A stretch of DNA of 64,000 nucleotides from Isoetes taiwanensis. Its lineage: Eukaryota; Streptophyta; Lycopodiopsida; Isoetales; Isoetaceae. This document shows, one piece after another, positions 1 to 11,248 of this stretch. The DNA lies in assembly GCA_021234155.1 (NCBI GenBank), contig JAJEKV010000170.1, forward strand, positions 248,001-312,000, given 5' to 3'. The position numbers and the translations under genes were made by a program. Within the stretch, counting starts at the first letter, position 1; each line of letters opens with the position of its first letter. The notes under the pieces were generated by a model. That model did not search any database. It worked only from the letters and a program-made list of their open reading frames with translations, and had not been told where the DNA came from.

Positions 1-671
1 CCCTAATGGAGTCAGAATTGAACGCCACTGGTTACACGATGAAATCTCTCCTCAAACAAGAGATTGTGCCCCATGAATATCTAAAGAAGTTTTGGGGTGA
101 CAGAGTTCTAAATAAATCTGGCTACAAGTATTTTCCCCCAAATGTTTTGTTCAAACTAAAAAACTAAGGCATATGTTTTCTTGTACAGGTTGAAGAATCG
201 AGCAATGAACAATACAAAGACTTCATGAAAATTTACAAAAGAATTACGGGGAAGCCACATTACATGGGGTGGAATGGCTCCGGAACACGGGCGATGGCTT
301 ATTATCCGCATATAGGGGAGGTCACATTAAGTGGAAGAGTTTCGGATTATTATAAAACTCGATGAGAAAGCGAGAGGCCAGTTCTTCTAGACCCAAGAGA
401 AAGCATAGGCAAATCCAACGACCGGGAGGAAAATAGTAAAAGTGGCGAGGGATGATGAAGATGATAGGGGGAAAAACCAAATCGGGTTCCTCTAGACCAC
501 CCATTCAATTTGAACTCACAATCAAAACAGAAAAGCGAGCAATGTTGCGAGACCAAAACATGCCATTGCGGGTATGTTCAATTATTAGTTGTGTTACAGC
601 GAAAAAAATCTCAAAGATTGTTTTTCTATCAACACGTAGAAAAGGTAACCTCAAATCCACTTCAAGAATCG
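1..671 (+). pseudogene. Possible 5' exons of the FCP1-like/Ulp1 gene
   Basis: Several short coding-like stretches are separated by plausible GT-AG introns: about 3-130, 190-364, 447-571 and 600-671. Acceptors are visible at the CAG ending 189 and at ACAG ending 599; donors are GGTATG at 571 and 671. The second stretch reads without stops for about 58 codons and includes KPHYMGWNGSG. I do not recognise a domain. Joining these exons to the gene downstream is inference from strand, spacing and the large intron at 672-1418. The true 5' end lies before the window. An unrelated gene fragment remains possible. Confidence 0.35.
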
Positions 672-764
672 GTATGTCTACTACCATTTTGCATCAACCG
701 TATTGTCATGTTGTGTCTCTATGATGCCCGTGGGGCATTTCAATGGATGAATGATAGATGAGGT

Positions 765-1345
765 ATGTGTGGTCCGGTGAGTGGTGAGTTGTTGGCATCT
801 ACCACGTCCCCACACCACACCCCACCATCTCCCACCACTACACTCTACCATCTCCCACCACCACACTCCACCATGTCCCACATCACACCCCTCCACCTCC
901 ACCACCACCACCACACTCCACCACCACCACACCACACTACCAGACTCCACCATGTCCCACACCACCCCTCCACCACACTCCACCACCACCACACTCCTCC
1001 ACCACCACCACCACACTCCACCATGTCCCACACCACAATCCACCACCACCAAACTCCCACCACCACACCCCCCACCACCACCACACCACCACCACCACAC
1101 TCCACCATGTCCCACACCACACTCCACCACCACCACACCACACCACATACTCCACCACCACCACACACTCCACCACCACCACCACCACCAAACCCCACCA
1201 CCACCACACTTCACCACCCTGCACAATGTCCCACCACTCCTTGCTACCACCACAGCGTGTTGTGTGGTGTGTACTATGCAGCGTATGTTGTGTGGTGTGT
1301 GGTATGTGGTGGTGTATAGAGAGTACCTTGTGTTGTGTGGTGTGT
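765..1345 (+). repeat. CAC/CCA-rich minisatellite with a strand switch, inside an intron
   Basis: About 450 bases of imperfect CCACCA and CACACTCCA repeats (with CCATGTCCCACACCA units) end in a non-repetitive segment near 1220-1255. The composition then flips to GTG/TGTGGTG-rich sequence to about 1345, so the stretch could fold back on itself. It sits in the intron between donor 672 and acceptor 1418. The long proline/threonine/histidine and tryptophan/valine open frames here come from the repeat and are not genes. The same composite, with the shared segment CTGCACAATGTCC, recurs on the minus strand at 13610-14345. Confidence 0.85.
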
Positions 1346-1893
1346 GATTATGGTTTTCCATCAGTACGTGGCTTACTATGTTAGGAGGCTGACATATACG
1401 TAGTGTTTTGTTTTGCAGACTATGGCAGACTTGTGAAGGAATGGTTGGCTGCAACATCAGCTAGGTTTGATAGATGCAAGCAACGATTGCAAGCAAAGGG
1501 AGGACAGGAAAAATGATATCAAAAGAAAGATTGAGTTGATGGAGCATAAAGCATCAGAAATTAGAGCTGATTTGCACAGATGGCAATCAATCATGACAAC
1601 AAATCCGAAAGCAGCAGAGGGTGTTCGGGTTGTGTTTAAACAAAGGATGAAGAGCTAAATGGTACAGTGTTGCCTGGGCTGAATCAATTAAATAAGAAAC
1701 TAGCAGAAACTGAAATTGAGCTAAAGGCATGTGAAGACTTACTGCTGCAGCTGCAACCTCGAATGCAAAGATTTGAGATTTTTTCTGAGCGTAGTGGTCA
1801 TGACACTCCTTTAGATCGGGCACTTCCAGAAGAAGAGGGTGATGAAGGTTGCCCATTTTGTGGACGTTGTCTGAAATGGGAGGGTAAAATGTT

Positions 1894-1930
1894 TGAAGAT
1901 ATTGATTGATTAAATATTCCAAACAATACA

Positions 1931-1964
<34 letters not shown>

Positions 1965-3790
1965 AAGGTAAGAATTTTTATATTTTATATATGAAAGAAA
2001 AGTACAATGTTTCAAGCTTATAGAGAATTACTATAGGAGTAATCTCAACTTCTTCATTCTCTATATGCAGAAACTTATTGATTGCTCTAGAAGCAAAATA
2101 CACATGAAGCTCATAACTTGCTCTTGTAGCTGATATCCTGGAATAATCCATAACATCCATCTGCATCGTATCCAGATTATAGAAGATGATCCAAAGTAGC
2201 CAGAAGGCCCTGGAAATAATAACTCTTATCTTGAAGAATGTGCAAATGCCCTGACCCACTGGAATAGAAGAAACTTTGTTCCATGCAAGTTGCAAATCTG
2301 TATGAGAATAGCCAATGGAATGAAATTAGGGCATATCGATTACTGATTTAGCACACTTCTCAAACGTAGCAGTATTTGAGAAGACCAGATCCAGCAGAGT
2401 AGATTCAATGGGAATTTGGCATCAGTACCAAATTACATTCAAGTTTAAACTTGAAAGGTTTTTTCAAGCATAGCAGTACTTGAAAAATACTATATCCATT
2501 GAGAGGATAATTTGGCGTCAGTACCAAATTACAGGCTTGAATGGCTTTTTCAAGCATAACAGTACTTGAAAAATACAACCAATGTGCTAAAAGATTTCAA
2601 GTATTCAGCAATCTGTCATACAACCTAGAAGCCCAATCTCTTCAACATAAACAAGTAACTCAGAACTAACCTTGCAATTCTTCAGCCATAAGGTATCTTC
2701 CTGATTCATCAATTACTAAAATCTGAATCTTCCTGCTAGTAAGAAAGAGCGGACGGAAAGGAAGGGCCACAAATAGAATTCCTTTCAAAGTACAGATTAT
2801 GATATTCCCTGTTAGAAAGAAACGCAATTGATGATCTTTACCAGCCTTGCAGTCGTTCTTTGCCTTATAGGTCGGCATCCATCAAGATGAATCTACCATT
2901 TCGGCATCTCTGAAAGAAAGGGCAAAGGCATCAAGAATACCTCCGCGCTAAAGAACTTACCTCGTTAGAGGGTAATTTCTACAAGCCCGCCGCCGAAAAG
3001 AAAAAAATTGCATCACTTCAACAGATCTTTTTTCTGTCCTCTGAACGTGCCAACTCTATCTGGCCCTGCTAGCCTCGAAAACAGGAGATTTCGTCTTCAA
3101 TCCCACCGCTGTGACAGCCAGCAAAGAAGCAGGGCGGCCGCTGCCCTAGCCGGCCAAGACAGCGCTAGCCGCTGAGCGCCAAGAACCCATCACCCTTGAA
3201 AACTTTTCAATACAAGCTTATTAGCACATCAACTTCAAATGAATATGAGCATAGACCTTCGACTCAAATTATTATTTCAAACCATTGATATAACCATTGG
3301 GAGCACTTATTTACTTGAATAAGATGTAAAACACTGTAGCACATATATTCATGGAAGTTAGCAATGCCCCCGAGAGCCCAAGCACCACATTGTTCCGGCT
3401 GAGTTCCCTATCAACACCAGCATACCATTGATCTAATCTCCCCTTCCATATATACTGCTAATTCGGCGGTGTCCTCAGCTCGGCAAGCCGATCTTCATGG
3501 CCTTGCTATTTTCTGCTCGTCGCCAACAATATCCCACATGCATTTACTCATTTTCGGGATCAACCAAAATATCCCACATGCACTTCTTTTAGATTTAACA
3601 TCGAACCATTGAACAACCAAATAGGTTAATATTGGTTGCAACTATGTTCTTCATCATATCTCACATGGTCATGAATGATCCTTCACCTTAGGTAGTTAAA
3701 CCTTTTGGAGCTCAACCAGTTTCATCATGATATCTGACTAGATCCCTTCAGGATCATAATATCTTAAAGATAACATGAACATTTTCTACA
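1894..3790 (-). repeat. Copia 3' LTR, split by a retroposon
   Basis: LTR sequence is present at 1894-1935 and 3208-3790. It matches 8151-8763 from TGAAGATATTGATT to AACATTTTCTACA in plus orientation. The gap is the 1936-3207 insertion, whose 12-bp target duplication CAATACAAGCTT is LTR sequence. Confidence 0.92.
1936..3207 (-). mobile_element. Poly(A) retroposon of unknown family inside the copia LTR
   Basis: A 1.27 kb insertion begins on the plus strand with about 30 T residues, so its poly(A) tail is on the minus strand. It is flanked by the 12-bp duplication CAATACAAGCTT (1924-1935 and 3208-3219), the signature of LINE-type target-primed insertion. On the minus strand it holds two short open frames (2666-2878 and 1978-2295) separated by GT...AG-like segments. 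The 2666-2878 frame ends at a GTTAGT donor-like site. Two tandem copies of an approximately 95-bp unit lie near 2430-2590. It ends CCTTC directly before the poly(A). I recognise no protein domain. It may be a non-autonomous LINE or SINE-like element, or a retrocopy of an unspliced transcript. Confidence 0.7.
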
Positions 3791-5378
3791 TCTCCCCTTT
3801 CATGTTATCTTCCTTGCTGCCCTGTATCAATTGTTTTAATTCTATAAACCTTCTTTCAGGCAATGCCTTTGTTAAAATGTCTGCCAGCTGTCTTAATGTA
3901 TTCACATTAACCAATTTGACTGTATTCTTCTTCACAATCTCCCTGATGAAATGAAGTTCCAGCTCTATGTGTTTAGTTCTCTCGTGGAGAACTGGATCTT
4001 TGGTCATTGCAATGCAGCTGGTGCTATCACAGAGTAGTTCAGTGGCCTCAAGCTTATTATGACCAAGTTCACATAATAGCCACCTCTCCCAAATTATCTC
4101 CGTAGTGGTTAAAGCAGCTGAGGCATATTCTGCCTCAGCACTAGACATAGCAATTGCAGTTTGCTTCTTGCATTTCCATGCAACTGGAGCCCCTCCTAAG
4201 AAAATTAGGTAGCCAGAAGTTGATTTTCGTGTGGCAAGGTCTCCCCCCCAATCTGCATCACAGTAGGCTTGCAATTGCATATTTCCAGTACAATATGTTA
4301 TCCCATCATCCATTGTTCCTTTGAGGTATCTTAATACCCTTTTTGCTGCTATCCAATGATCCCTTCCTGGATCATTGTTGTATCTGCTTAACATATTGAC
4401 TGCAAATGCTATATCAGGGCGTGTGCAATTTGGTACATAAGATAAGCATCCTACCAGTGACATGTAAGGTACAGTTTTCATCTCCTCCCTTTCCTCTTCT
4501 GTTCTTGGACCCATCTTGGCAGATATCTTCATACCTGGTATAATGGGAGTCTTTGACATATTGCACCCCTCCATATTAAATTTTTTGAGCATTCCTTCTA
4601 TTTGACTTCTCTGAGTGAGTGTCAGGGTTTTATTAAACCGGTTCCTGTGCACCTCAATCCCTAAGAACTTCCTTAATTCACCCAGATCTGACATCTTAAA
4701 TTTGTTATTCAAGACTTTCTTGCAGTGATCCAAGGCTTTTATTCCATTTGACACCATCAAGTTATCATCAACATATAAGGCTATTATGCACCAATCTTCC
4801 CCTGCTTTGTATTTGTAAAGGTTGCCATCATTCTGAAACTTGTCAAACCCTTGTTCTCTCAAGTAAGAATCAATACATTTGTACCATTCCCTTGGAGACT
4901 GCTTCAAACCATATACAGCCCTGTTTAACTTCCATACTTTTCCAGTTCCCTCTTCAAAGCCTTTAGGCTGTTTCATATAAATGTCTTCCTCAAGCTTTGC
5001 ATTTAGAAATGCAGTGTTTACATCCATATGATGTATCTCCAAATTTGCTGCATTGGCAATAGCTAAGAGCATTCTTATACTATTCATTTTGACAAGAGGG
5101 GAAAACGTCTCTTCATAATCCTGACCATATTTCTGTGAAAAACCTTGGGCCACTAGTCTAGCTTTAAACTTAGGAGTTTTCCCATCTGCCTCTGTCTTTA
5201 GCTTGTACAACCATTTACATCCCACAATGTTTTTATTTTCTGAAGCATCTACCAATGTGTATGTATCAGTCCTGCTAAAGGAACTCATTTCCACTTGCAT
5301 TGCCTTTAACCATTCTTTGTTGTCAGCAGAATTAATTGCCTCTTCATAAGTTTTGGGAACTGAAATATCCAAGTGCAT
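3786..5378 (-). CDS. Copia reverse transcriptase and RNase H (530 aa open frame)
   Basis: This is the 3' part of copia pol and is uninterrupted for 530 codons. Near the N-terminus are ENKNIVGCKWLYKLK and FKARLVAQGFSQ, typical of the copia RT start, then HHMDVNTAFLNAKLEEDIYM. The RT catalytic box is YVDDNLMVS, with both aspartates present. The RNase H region has YCDADWGGD and SSAEAEYASAA, and ends with DILTKALPERRF. The product would copy the element's RNA into cDNA inside virus-like particles. It is normally cleaved from a longer polyprotein. Upstream frameshifts near 5380-5610 now separate it from integrase, so this copy probably cannot make a full Pol. Confidence 0.93.
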   Translation of the reverse strand: MHLDISVPKTYEEAINSADNKEWLKAMQVEMSSFSRTDTYTLVDASENKNIVGCKWLYKLKTEADGKTPKFKARLVAQGFSQKYGQDYEETFSPLVKMNSIRMLLAIANAANLEIHHMDVNTAFLNAKLEEDIYMKQPKGFEEGTGKVWKLNRAVYGLKQSPREWYKCIDSYLREQGFDKFQNDGNLYKYKAGEDWCIIALYVDDNLMVSNGIKALDHCKKVLNNKFKMSDLGELRKFLGIEVHRNRFNKTLTLTQRSQIEGMLKKFNMEGCNMSKTPIIPGMKISAKMGPRTEEEREEMKTVPYMSLVGCLSYVPNCTRPDIAFAVNMLSRYNNDPGRDHWIAAKRVLRYLKGTMDDGITYCTGNMQLQAYCDADWGGDLATRKSTSGYLIFLGGAPVAWKCKKQTAIAMSSAEAEYASAALTTTEIIWERWLLCELGHNKLEATELLCDSTSCIAMTKDPVLHERTKHIELELHFIREIVKKNTVKLVNVNTLRQLADILTKALPERRFIELKQLIQGSKEDNMKGEM

Positions 5379-5613
5379 TAGTATTTCAAATAATCCATCT
5401 CACCTTCTTTCTCCTTGAGTTTTTTACTTTTTCCAAGATTGTCCCTTCCAAACTTTCCATAATTAGTTTCACCTTCATCTTTAATGATTTGAGCTTCAGT
5501 TCATTTCTTCCTCCTGATAGGGCCAGCTGGCTTATTTATTTGCTGATCTACTGAGTCATTATTCTGCACATTCTCAACATTCACATCAGTGTTAGGCAAT
5601 ATAGGTTCAACAC

Positions 5614-7039
5614 TCACTTCCCTTTCTTCAACTTCTTGCAGCACACTTGCATTGGGAAGTATTTGACAAATTTTATTTCATCCTCATCATATATATCAGT
5701 AATTATTGCAGGTTTGTTAGCTTCATCCCTGAATTGTACCTGTTTTTCAACCTTACATTCAGCTGGATCTGCAGGGCAATTAATTCTTGGCAGTACCTTA
5801 TAGAATTGATCCTCATCAAACAATACATCTCTACTTATTATGATTCTTCTTTTGCTTGGATCATATAACCTGTAGGCTTTGGATTGTAGATCATACCCGA
5901 CCATATAAGTAATGTATGCCCTGTCATCTAATTTCTTTCTGAGCTCTTCTGGCACATGAACATATGCCAAACAGTCATAGGCTTTCAGCCTAGAATAGTC
6001 AGGTGTCTTTGAACACCAAAGAGTTAATGGGATTTGTCCCTTAATGCTTATAGAGGGCAATAGATTCTGCACAAAGACTGCTGCCTTAACAGCCTCTTCC
6101 CAAAGAAAATTGGGCAACCCTGAATACTTAAGCATGCTTCTGACAACATTAAGTATAGTTCTGTTCTTCCTCTGAGCAATTCCATTTTGTTGAGGGGAGA
6201 ATCTGCATGTCAACTGTCTTTTAATGCCAAGTACATTACAATAATGCTTAAATTCATTTGACAAAAACTCTCCTCCTCTGTCTGTGCGCAAGCATCTCAT
6301 CTTTCTTCCAGTTTCTAGTTGCACTTCATTTACAAAGTGCTTAAATGCTTGAAGGGCTTGATCTTTAGTGTTCAAACAGTATACCTTTGTCAACCTGCTA
6401 TAATCATCAACAAATGTTATAAAATATCTCTTTCCAGAAATAGTTGTTACATTCAATGGTCCACATAGGTTCTTTTGCTCGTTTCAAAGATTTTTTGAAA
6501 GGCAGCCTTGTGTGCTTGCCTACAATACATCCTGCACATTTGAATTTTTCATCCTTGAGTTCAGAAGCTTCAAGCAACCCTTTTTTCATTAAAAGCTCAA
6601 TTGTTTTGGAATTTACATGACACATTCTTTCATGCCACAATTTAACATTTGCACTTTGAACAAGGTGATCAGAATTTAGGCCAAATAAATTCCCAACTCT
6701 TTTGCCAACAAACTTCAATTTATTGTCTAGAAACACTTTACATTGTAATCTTTCAAACAACACTTTATATCCCAGATCCACTAACTGGCACACAGAGATT
6801 AAATTTCTGACTAATCCTGGCACACAGAGAACCTCTTCTAATTTAACTGCTTTGCCTTCCAAATCAAAAAGTTCCAGCATCCCAGTATCTCCAATTTCTT
6901 GTAGCTCTCCATTTCCTAATTGCACGTGCCCTCCTTTAACTCCCCTGCAATTCTTGAGCATGTGTGTAGATGATGTTACTGTCCTCTCAGCTCCTGAATC
7001 TATAATCATCATATCATGGTTATTTTCATGTTTTAGCAA
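5614..7039 (-). pseudogene. Copia protease and integrase (frameshifted)
   Basis: Two overlapping open frames cover this part: 6407-7039 and 5614-6456. The first carries the retroviral-type aspartic protease motif (IIDSGAERTVTSS) followed by the GAG-pre-integrase segment with LWHERMCHVN and two cysteines (CAGCIVGKH), an HHCC-like zinc site. The second is the integrase core: FVDDYSRLTKVY, RTDRGGEFLSNEF and QQNGIAQRKNRTI hold the D, D and E positions. The frames change around 6450, inside the sequence linking the zinc site to the core. Integrase would insert the cDNA; here the frameshift breaks the polyprotein. Confidence 0.9.
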
Positions 7040-7104
7040 GTGGCATAATTCAGGGTACTTTACCTCATCATCTTCATCATCCCCTCGAGATTCTTGAGCT
7101 AGGT

Positions 7105-8127
7105 TTAAAGAAGGACTAGGCTTGGCTGTACCCCTTCCTCTAGCAGCAGATCCTCCTCTATTCCCCCCCTGCCTCTGCCTCTGCCTCTTCCTTTATAGTT
7201 CAAGCCCTTAGGACTTGAACAATTTGAAGCAATGTGACCTTTCCCATCACAATTATAGCAGATTGTGTCTTTCCTTAGCTTAGGACAGTCAGCCTTCAAG
7301 TGCCCATAACTGTTGCAATTATAGCATGGTCCGATTCTCTCCTTGTCACTATTATTGCTGGTTTTCTTCCCTTTATACTTTCCAGCATATAAGACTTCAG
7401 TAGTCTGTTCATCATCATCATATCCCATTTGTTTTTGCTCGAATTATGTTCTTATAATTTGAATGACATGTTCTTTTGTTCTAGCAATTTTTCTCACAAG
7501 GGTAGCAAGATAAGCATTATGTGCAACTGCTCTAGATATGGCTAACAACTGATATTGCTCATTCAAAATAACACCAGCCCCTTCTAGATCAGCTATTATT
7601 GAATCAAACTTCTCTAAAAATTCTGTTATATTCTCCCTGTCACTCAACTTTAGCTTCCTCAACTGCTTTTCTAATACATCTATTTGTGAAGATGTTTTAG
7701 CTTCATAGTTTCTTATCATATATTGCCACATTTCCTTAGGACTTAAACCCCTTAATTTCAACTTAATCACTGGACCAACCTTACAGCAGATGATTGCTTG
7801 TGCCTCCATGATTTTCAGTTGCTCATCCACTCCTGTGCTTGTTGCTGCTATCACTTGGGCAGAGTTATCACTCCCTTCAGCAGTTCCTGCACCTCCACCA
7901 GCTACTGGACCTTCTTCATTCGAACTGGAGCTAGCTCCACCTGTACTAGATGTCCCTAAGACAGCATTAGTACCACCATAACGTCTGCTTATACTTGGCT
8001 CAATCAAGTACCACAAGTTTTCAAATTCCATCACCTCTCTAATACTTTGCTTCCAGATTTGGAAGCCACTCTCACCTTTAAATACTTCTACAGCATTGAG
8101 TAGATTAGCACCAAATCTACTTGTCAT
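7105..8127 (-). pseudogene. Copia gag with two zinc knuckles (nonsense codon, frameshift)
   Basis: The frame starting at 8127 (MTSRFGANLLNAVEVFKGES) has the copia gag layout, with FQIWKQSIREVMEF and the later FLEKFDSIIADLEGAG. It stops at a TAA at 7444-7446. The same frame then continues through EQKQMGYDDDEQT into two CCHC knuckles, CYNCNSYGHLKADC and CYNCDGKGHIASNC, so one nonsense mutation splits it. After the knuckles the frame shifts near a seven-C run around 7165-7171; the correct frame then leads into protease. Gag packages the element RNA. The start is the first ATG after the primer-binding site. Confidence 0.9.
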
Positions 8128-8150
8128 GATTAATCAAGCTCTGATACCAA

Positions 8151-8763
8151 TGAAGATATTGATTGATTAAATATTCCAAACAATACAAGCTTATTAGCAC
8201 ATCAACTTCAAATGAATATGAGCATAGACCTTCGACTCAAATTATTATTTCAAACCATTGATATAACCATTGGGAGCACTTATTTACTTGAATAAGATGT
8301 AAAACACTGTAGCACATATATTCATGGAAGTTAGCAATGCCCCCGAGAGCCCAAGCACCACATTGTTCCAGCTGAGTTCCCTATCAACACCAGCATACTA
8401 TTGATCTAATCTCCCCTTCCATATATACTGCTAATTCGGCGGTGTCCTCAGCTCGGCAAGCCGATCTTCATGGCCTTACTATTTTATGCTCATCGCCAAC
8501 AATATCCCACATGCGTTTACTCATTTTCGGGATCAACCAAAATATCCCACATGCACTTCTTTTAGATTTAACATCGAACCATTGAACAACCAAATAGGTT
8601 AATATTGGTTGCAACTATGTTCTTCATCATATCTCACATGGTCATGAATGATCCTTCACCTTAGGTAGTTAAACCTTTTGGAGCTCAACCAGTTTCATCA
8701 TGATATCTGACTAGATCCCTTCAGGATCATAATATCTTAAAGATAACATGAACATTTTCTACA
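8151..8763 (-). repeat. Copia 5' LTR (613 bp)
   Basis: Bounded in minus orientation by TGTAGAAAATG and ATATCTTCA. The primer-binding site follows at 8138-8149 and the target duplication ATGTT lies at 8764-8768. Confidence 0.93.
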
Positions 8764-9323
8764 ATGTTGCCAGTTGTGATAGCAGAATGCAGTCACCAGT
8801 ATCACATTCCATGTCTATCACACCATTTGAGGTAAATATTATCATCTCTAACCCTCGTCTAAAGACTCTATTGATTTTGAATTTGTTTTGCAGACACTCT
8901 AGAACCTGCTGCAACCCCAGTTGTGCCCACGTTATGACTGAGACATGGCTTTTGGCTTTTGGTGTTCGAGTGGTACCACAAGAACCAATAGACACGAGTA
9001 AGTGCCTTAACCAATGTTTACTGATGTTGTCACAGGTCTACTGACTTAGTGTTTGCAGAATTGCAGAAATTTGAGACCAAGGATATCCAACAGTTATCCA
9101 CGCCTCGATTAGTTATGAGACTGCAAGATACCTCTCAGGTGTACCTAGAATTCACCCCATTGGATACTTCTAATTCAATCCCAGCTGCTGACAGCGTGGA
9201 GACTCCAAAACGAAATTTGGATAGTGAACTGAATGCAGTCGTATCAAGTAAGTACCGATGCCACATACATGGTTTATTTTTTTGTATTTTTCTGTAGTCT
9301 TACTCATTTCAATTATGTTACAG

Positions 9324-10134
9324 AGATAGACGCTACTGCAACTGGAAGCCATCACGAAGAGATTCCTAGTGCATCTGTTTTTGGGGGGGAAATTAATTCC
9401 CTTGAGATTCATTCTGCACGGGATCCTTCACCAAAAAAAAGTTATGGTGCTGAACATGAGCCAAATGCGGAGGTGATGAAGTTGACAAAGAAACCCCAGA
9501 TCCTGGGCAAGATGCAGACTGCTCAACGAGTCTAATACAACCTCAACCAAGAAAAACCAAGAGGTTAACTAAAATTCTCCTTGTTCTGGATTTTAATGGG
9601 GTTTTAGGCAAGTTTTATGACTTGAAAGAGAGGATCCCTGCATCGGCCGAGCCAGAAGTGACCCTCCAGAAATTGAACCTTCAAAAGGCAGAAGTTTCCA
9701 GGTCTGGATTACAGGAGTTCTTAGAATGGAGTACATCAAAATTTGAGATTGCATTGTGGTCCAGCATGGCTAAGAGTAACGTTGACTTGTTGATGAGAAA
9801 GTTGCTGCATGAATAGAAGGGCAGATTTTTTTTTATTTGGAATCAGGATGACTGCACCAACACAAAATTAAAAGTGGTTAATAAGCCAATTTTCGTTAAG
9901 GATCTGTCCAAAGTGTACAAGAAATACTGGAAATACCAAGTGAAAAACACATTGTTGATAGATGACAACAGATATAAGGGTTCTGCCAACCAGCCGAACA
10001 CAATGATATGTCCAAATAGTTTTGCTCCCGACAGGTTGGATTCCAATTTCCTTTTGGAGCAACTCAAACCATGGCTGGAAGCACTTCTGGCTGCAGAAAG
10101 TGTGCCAGCTTATGTGAAGGAGCATCAAATGTGA
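9324..10134 (+). pseudogene. FCP1/NIF-type HAD phosphatase domain, broken by a stop codon
   Basis: After a linker (9324-9570) there is a HAD-like domain. It starts at ILLVLDFNGVLGKF (9574 on), the position of the FCP1/SCP DxDx(T/V) motif. Here the second acidic residue is asparagine (D-F-N-G), so classic phosphatase chemistry is doubtful. Downstream are FEIALWSSMAK and NTLLIDDNRYKG, matching the motif II region and the DD motif III region. An in-frame TAG at 9814-9816 interrupts an otherwise continuous frame, because WNQDDC and PIFVKDLSKVYKKYW follow in the same frame. A further frame change lies around 9324-9500 near G7 and A8 runs. FCP1-like proteins act on phosphoserine substrates such as the polymerase II tail; the substrate here is unknown. 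Confidence 0.75.
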
Positions 10135-10379
10135 AACATGTGGGATTCTGAAGAGTCGCGCAACTGCATGAAAATGCTCGACAAGTATTTTCATAAATGA
10201 ATCTTGTAAAACTCTTTGAAAGTCAATATAAGTAAAACAATATCTATGATATGTGTTGTACTTTTTCAATTTAAAATATTTGAATGGATTGTGAGCAAAT
10301 GTTCTCGTGTGTGTTTAGAACTAGAGATGATAGAGCTTCCCTGTCTATCTAAAGCCACATACACATTTGGAAGTGGTGT

Positions 10380-11248
10380 TGAGTGGAACTGAAACTGTCG
10401 TGATTAGCTCCATCGACATCAAAATTTTGGAAGCTGATACGCAGTGGTTCAATGATCAATTGATCCTCCTCTTCTCAAGGTGATACTTTCATCTGATTTG
10501 TGATCATCAGGATTGTGCCATCATATGCATATGTTTGCAGATACATGGAATACTACTTGATGCTCTAAGGAATGAACCATCCCTTTCATTTCTTTGACCC
10601 TCTTTTTCACTCGACATTGTCCAAGGACACAAATAGTTACAAAACAATAAGGAAACATGTGAATCTAGATAAGTGCCAGTACATGTTTTTGCCTGCTTGT
10701 GATGGATATCACTGGACCTGTTTTCTGATTGTAAGCCACGCGTGTCTCGCACAGAGATATAAACCAGGGATATATCACTTTGATAGCTCGGGCTTGCACG
10801 GCAGAAGTAGACATATTGAGAGGTTAGTGCTTGCTCATTGCATTTTGCGGTTATGGCACAATGACAACAAACTTTGAATGCAGGTTCTTGGAATTGCTTG
10901 GACACAATAATTTCAGCTTTACAACCTCAGATGTTGTGAAAATTTTCAGAACGCCTCTTCAAACTGATGGTCATTCATGTGGCCCTGCCGTATATTCGTT
11001 TATGCACAAATTTGTGAGGGGATACTTGAAAGGAGTGAATATATTGTTGCCTGATCTAGTAAGTCAACTCAAATGCAGCAGACAAACCAAACTCTGTTAT
11101 TGACAAAGTGTGGTTAATGCAGGTTGTGGACATTTCAGACCAGGATCTAGTTGATGTTAGAGTGTTCATGCTTGAAATTTTAAGATTGGAAGCAACAAAG
11201 CTTTTGGGCGAGAGGAATATATGTATTGGGAAGTATGTAGGTGCATGA
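10380..11248 (+). pseudogene. Ulp1-type (C48) cysteine protease domain
   Basis: Exons are approximately 10380-10479, 10544-10822, 10884-11058 and 11123-11248, with GT-AG introns at 10823-10883 and 11059-11122. The first has ADTQWFNDQLI, the W-x-N-D segment at the start of Ulp domains. The second has GYHWTCFLIV (catalytic His) and YHFDSSG (catalytic Asp). The third has QTDGHSCGPAVY with the oxyanion Gln and catalytic Cys. All catalytic residues are present. A frame change near 10563-10580 disrupts the start of exon 2. The stop TGA is at 11246-11248. Ulp1 enzymes cleave SUMO or related peptide bonds; in plants such domains are also common in DNA transposons (MULE and CACTA types). Fusion with the FCP1-like domain is inferred from strand and spacing. 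Confidence 0.8.

Larger units (their letters stand above)
1894..8763 (-). mobile_element. Ty1/copia retrotransposon, nearly complete, inserted in an exon
   Basis: It reads on the minus strand, with LTRs at 8151-8763 (5') and 1894-3790 (3', split by a later insertion). A 5-bp target duplication ATGTT lies at 1889-1893 and 8764-8768. The primer-binding site TGGTATCAGAGC, matching initiator-Met tRNA, is at 8138-8149. A purine tract (AAAGGGGAGA on the minus strand) abuts the 3' LTR at 3791. The order gag, zinc knuckles, protease, integrase, RT and RNase H is that of copia. By eye the LTR copies differ at about six positions over some 585 bases, suggesting a fairly young insertion. Several frameshifts and a nonsense codon make it defective. 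Confidence 0.95.
1419..9247 (+). pseudogene. Coiled-coil and RING-like zinc-cluster exons, split by a copia insertion
   Basis: The coding signal runs 1419-1893, is broken by the copia element, and resumes at 8764-8831, 8894-8997 and 9059-9247. Three frames are used between 1419 and 1893, so there are at least two frameshifts. The part at 1667-1840 is a charged helical segment (NKKLAETEIELKACEDLL). The following exon holds CPFCGRC, and directly after the insertion come CSHQYHIPCL and then CCNPSCAH. Together these make a C-x2-C, C-H-H-C, C-x3-C pattern like a RING or PHD-type finger that bridges the insertion point. Splice sites at 8832, 8893, 8998 and 9058 fit GT-AG. The zinc-finger type is inference. 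Confidence 0.6.

Noticed and set aside
681-1457. Long open frames rich in W/V/G or P/T/H over the first CAC repeat
   Set aside because: They arise on several frames and both strands from trinucleotide-like repeats and lack any domain.
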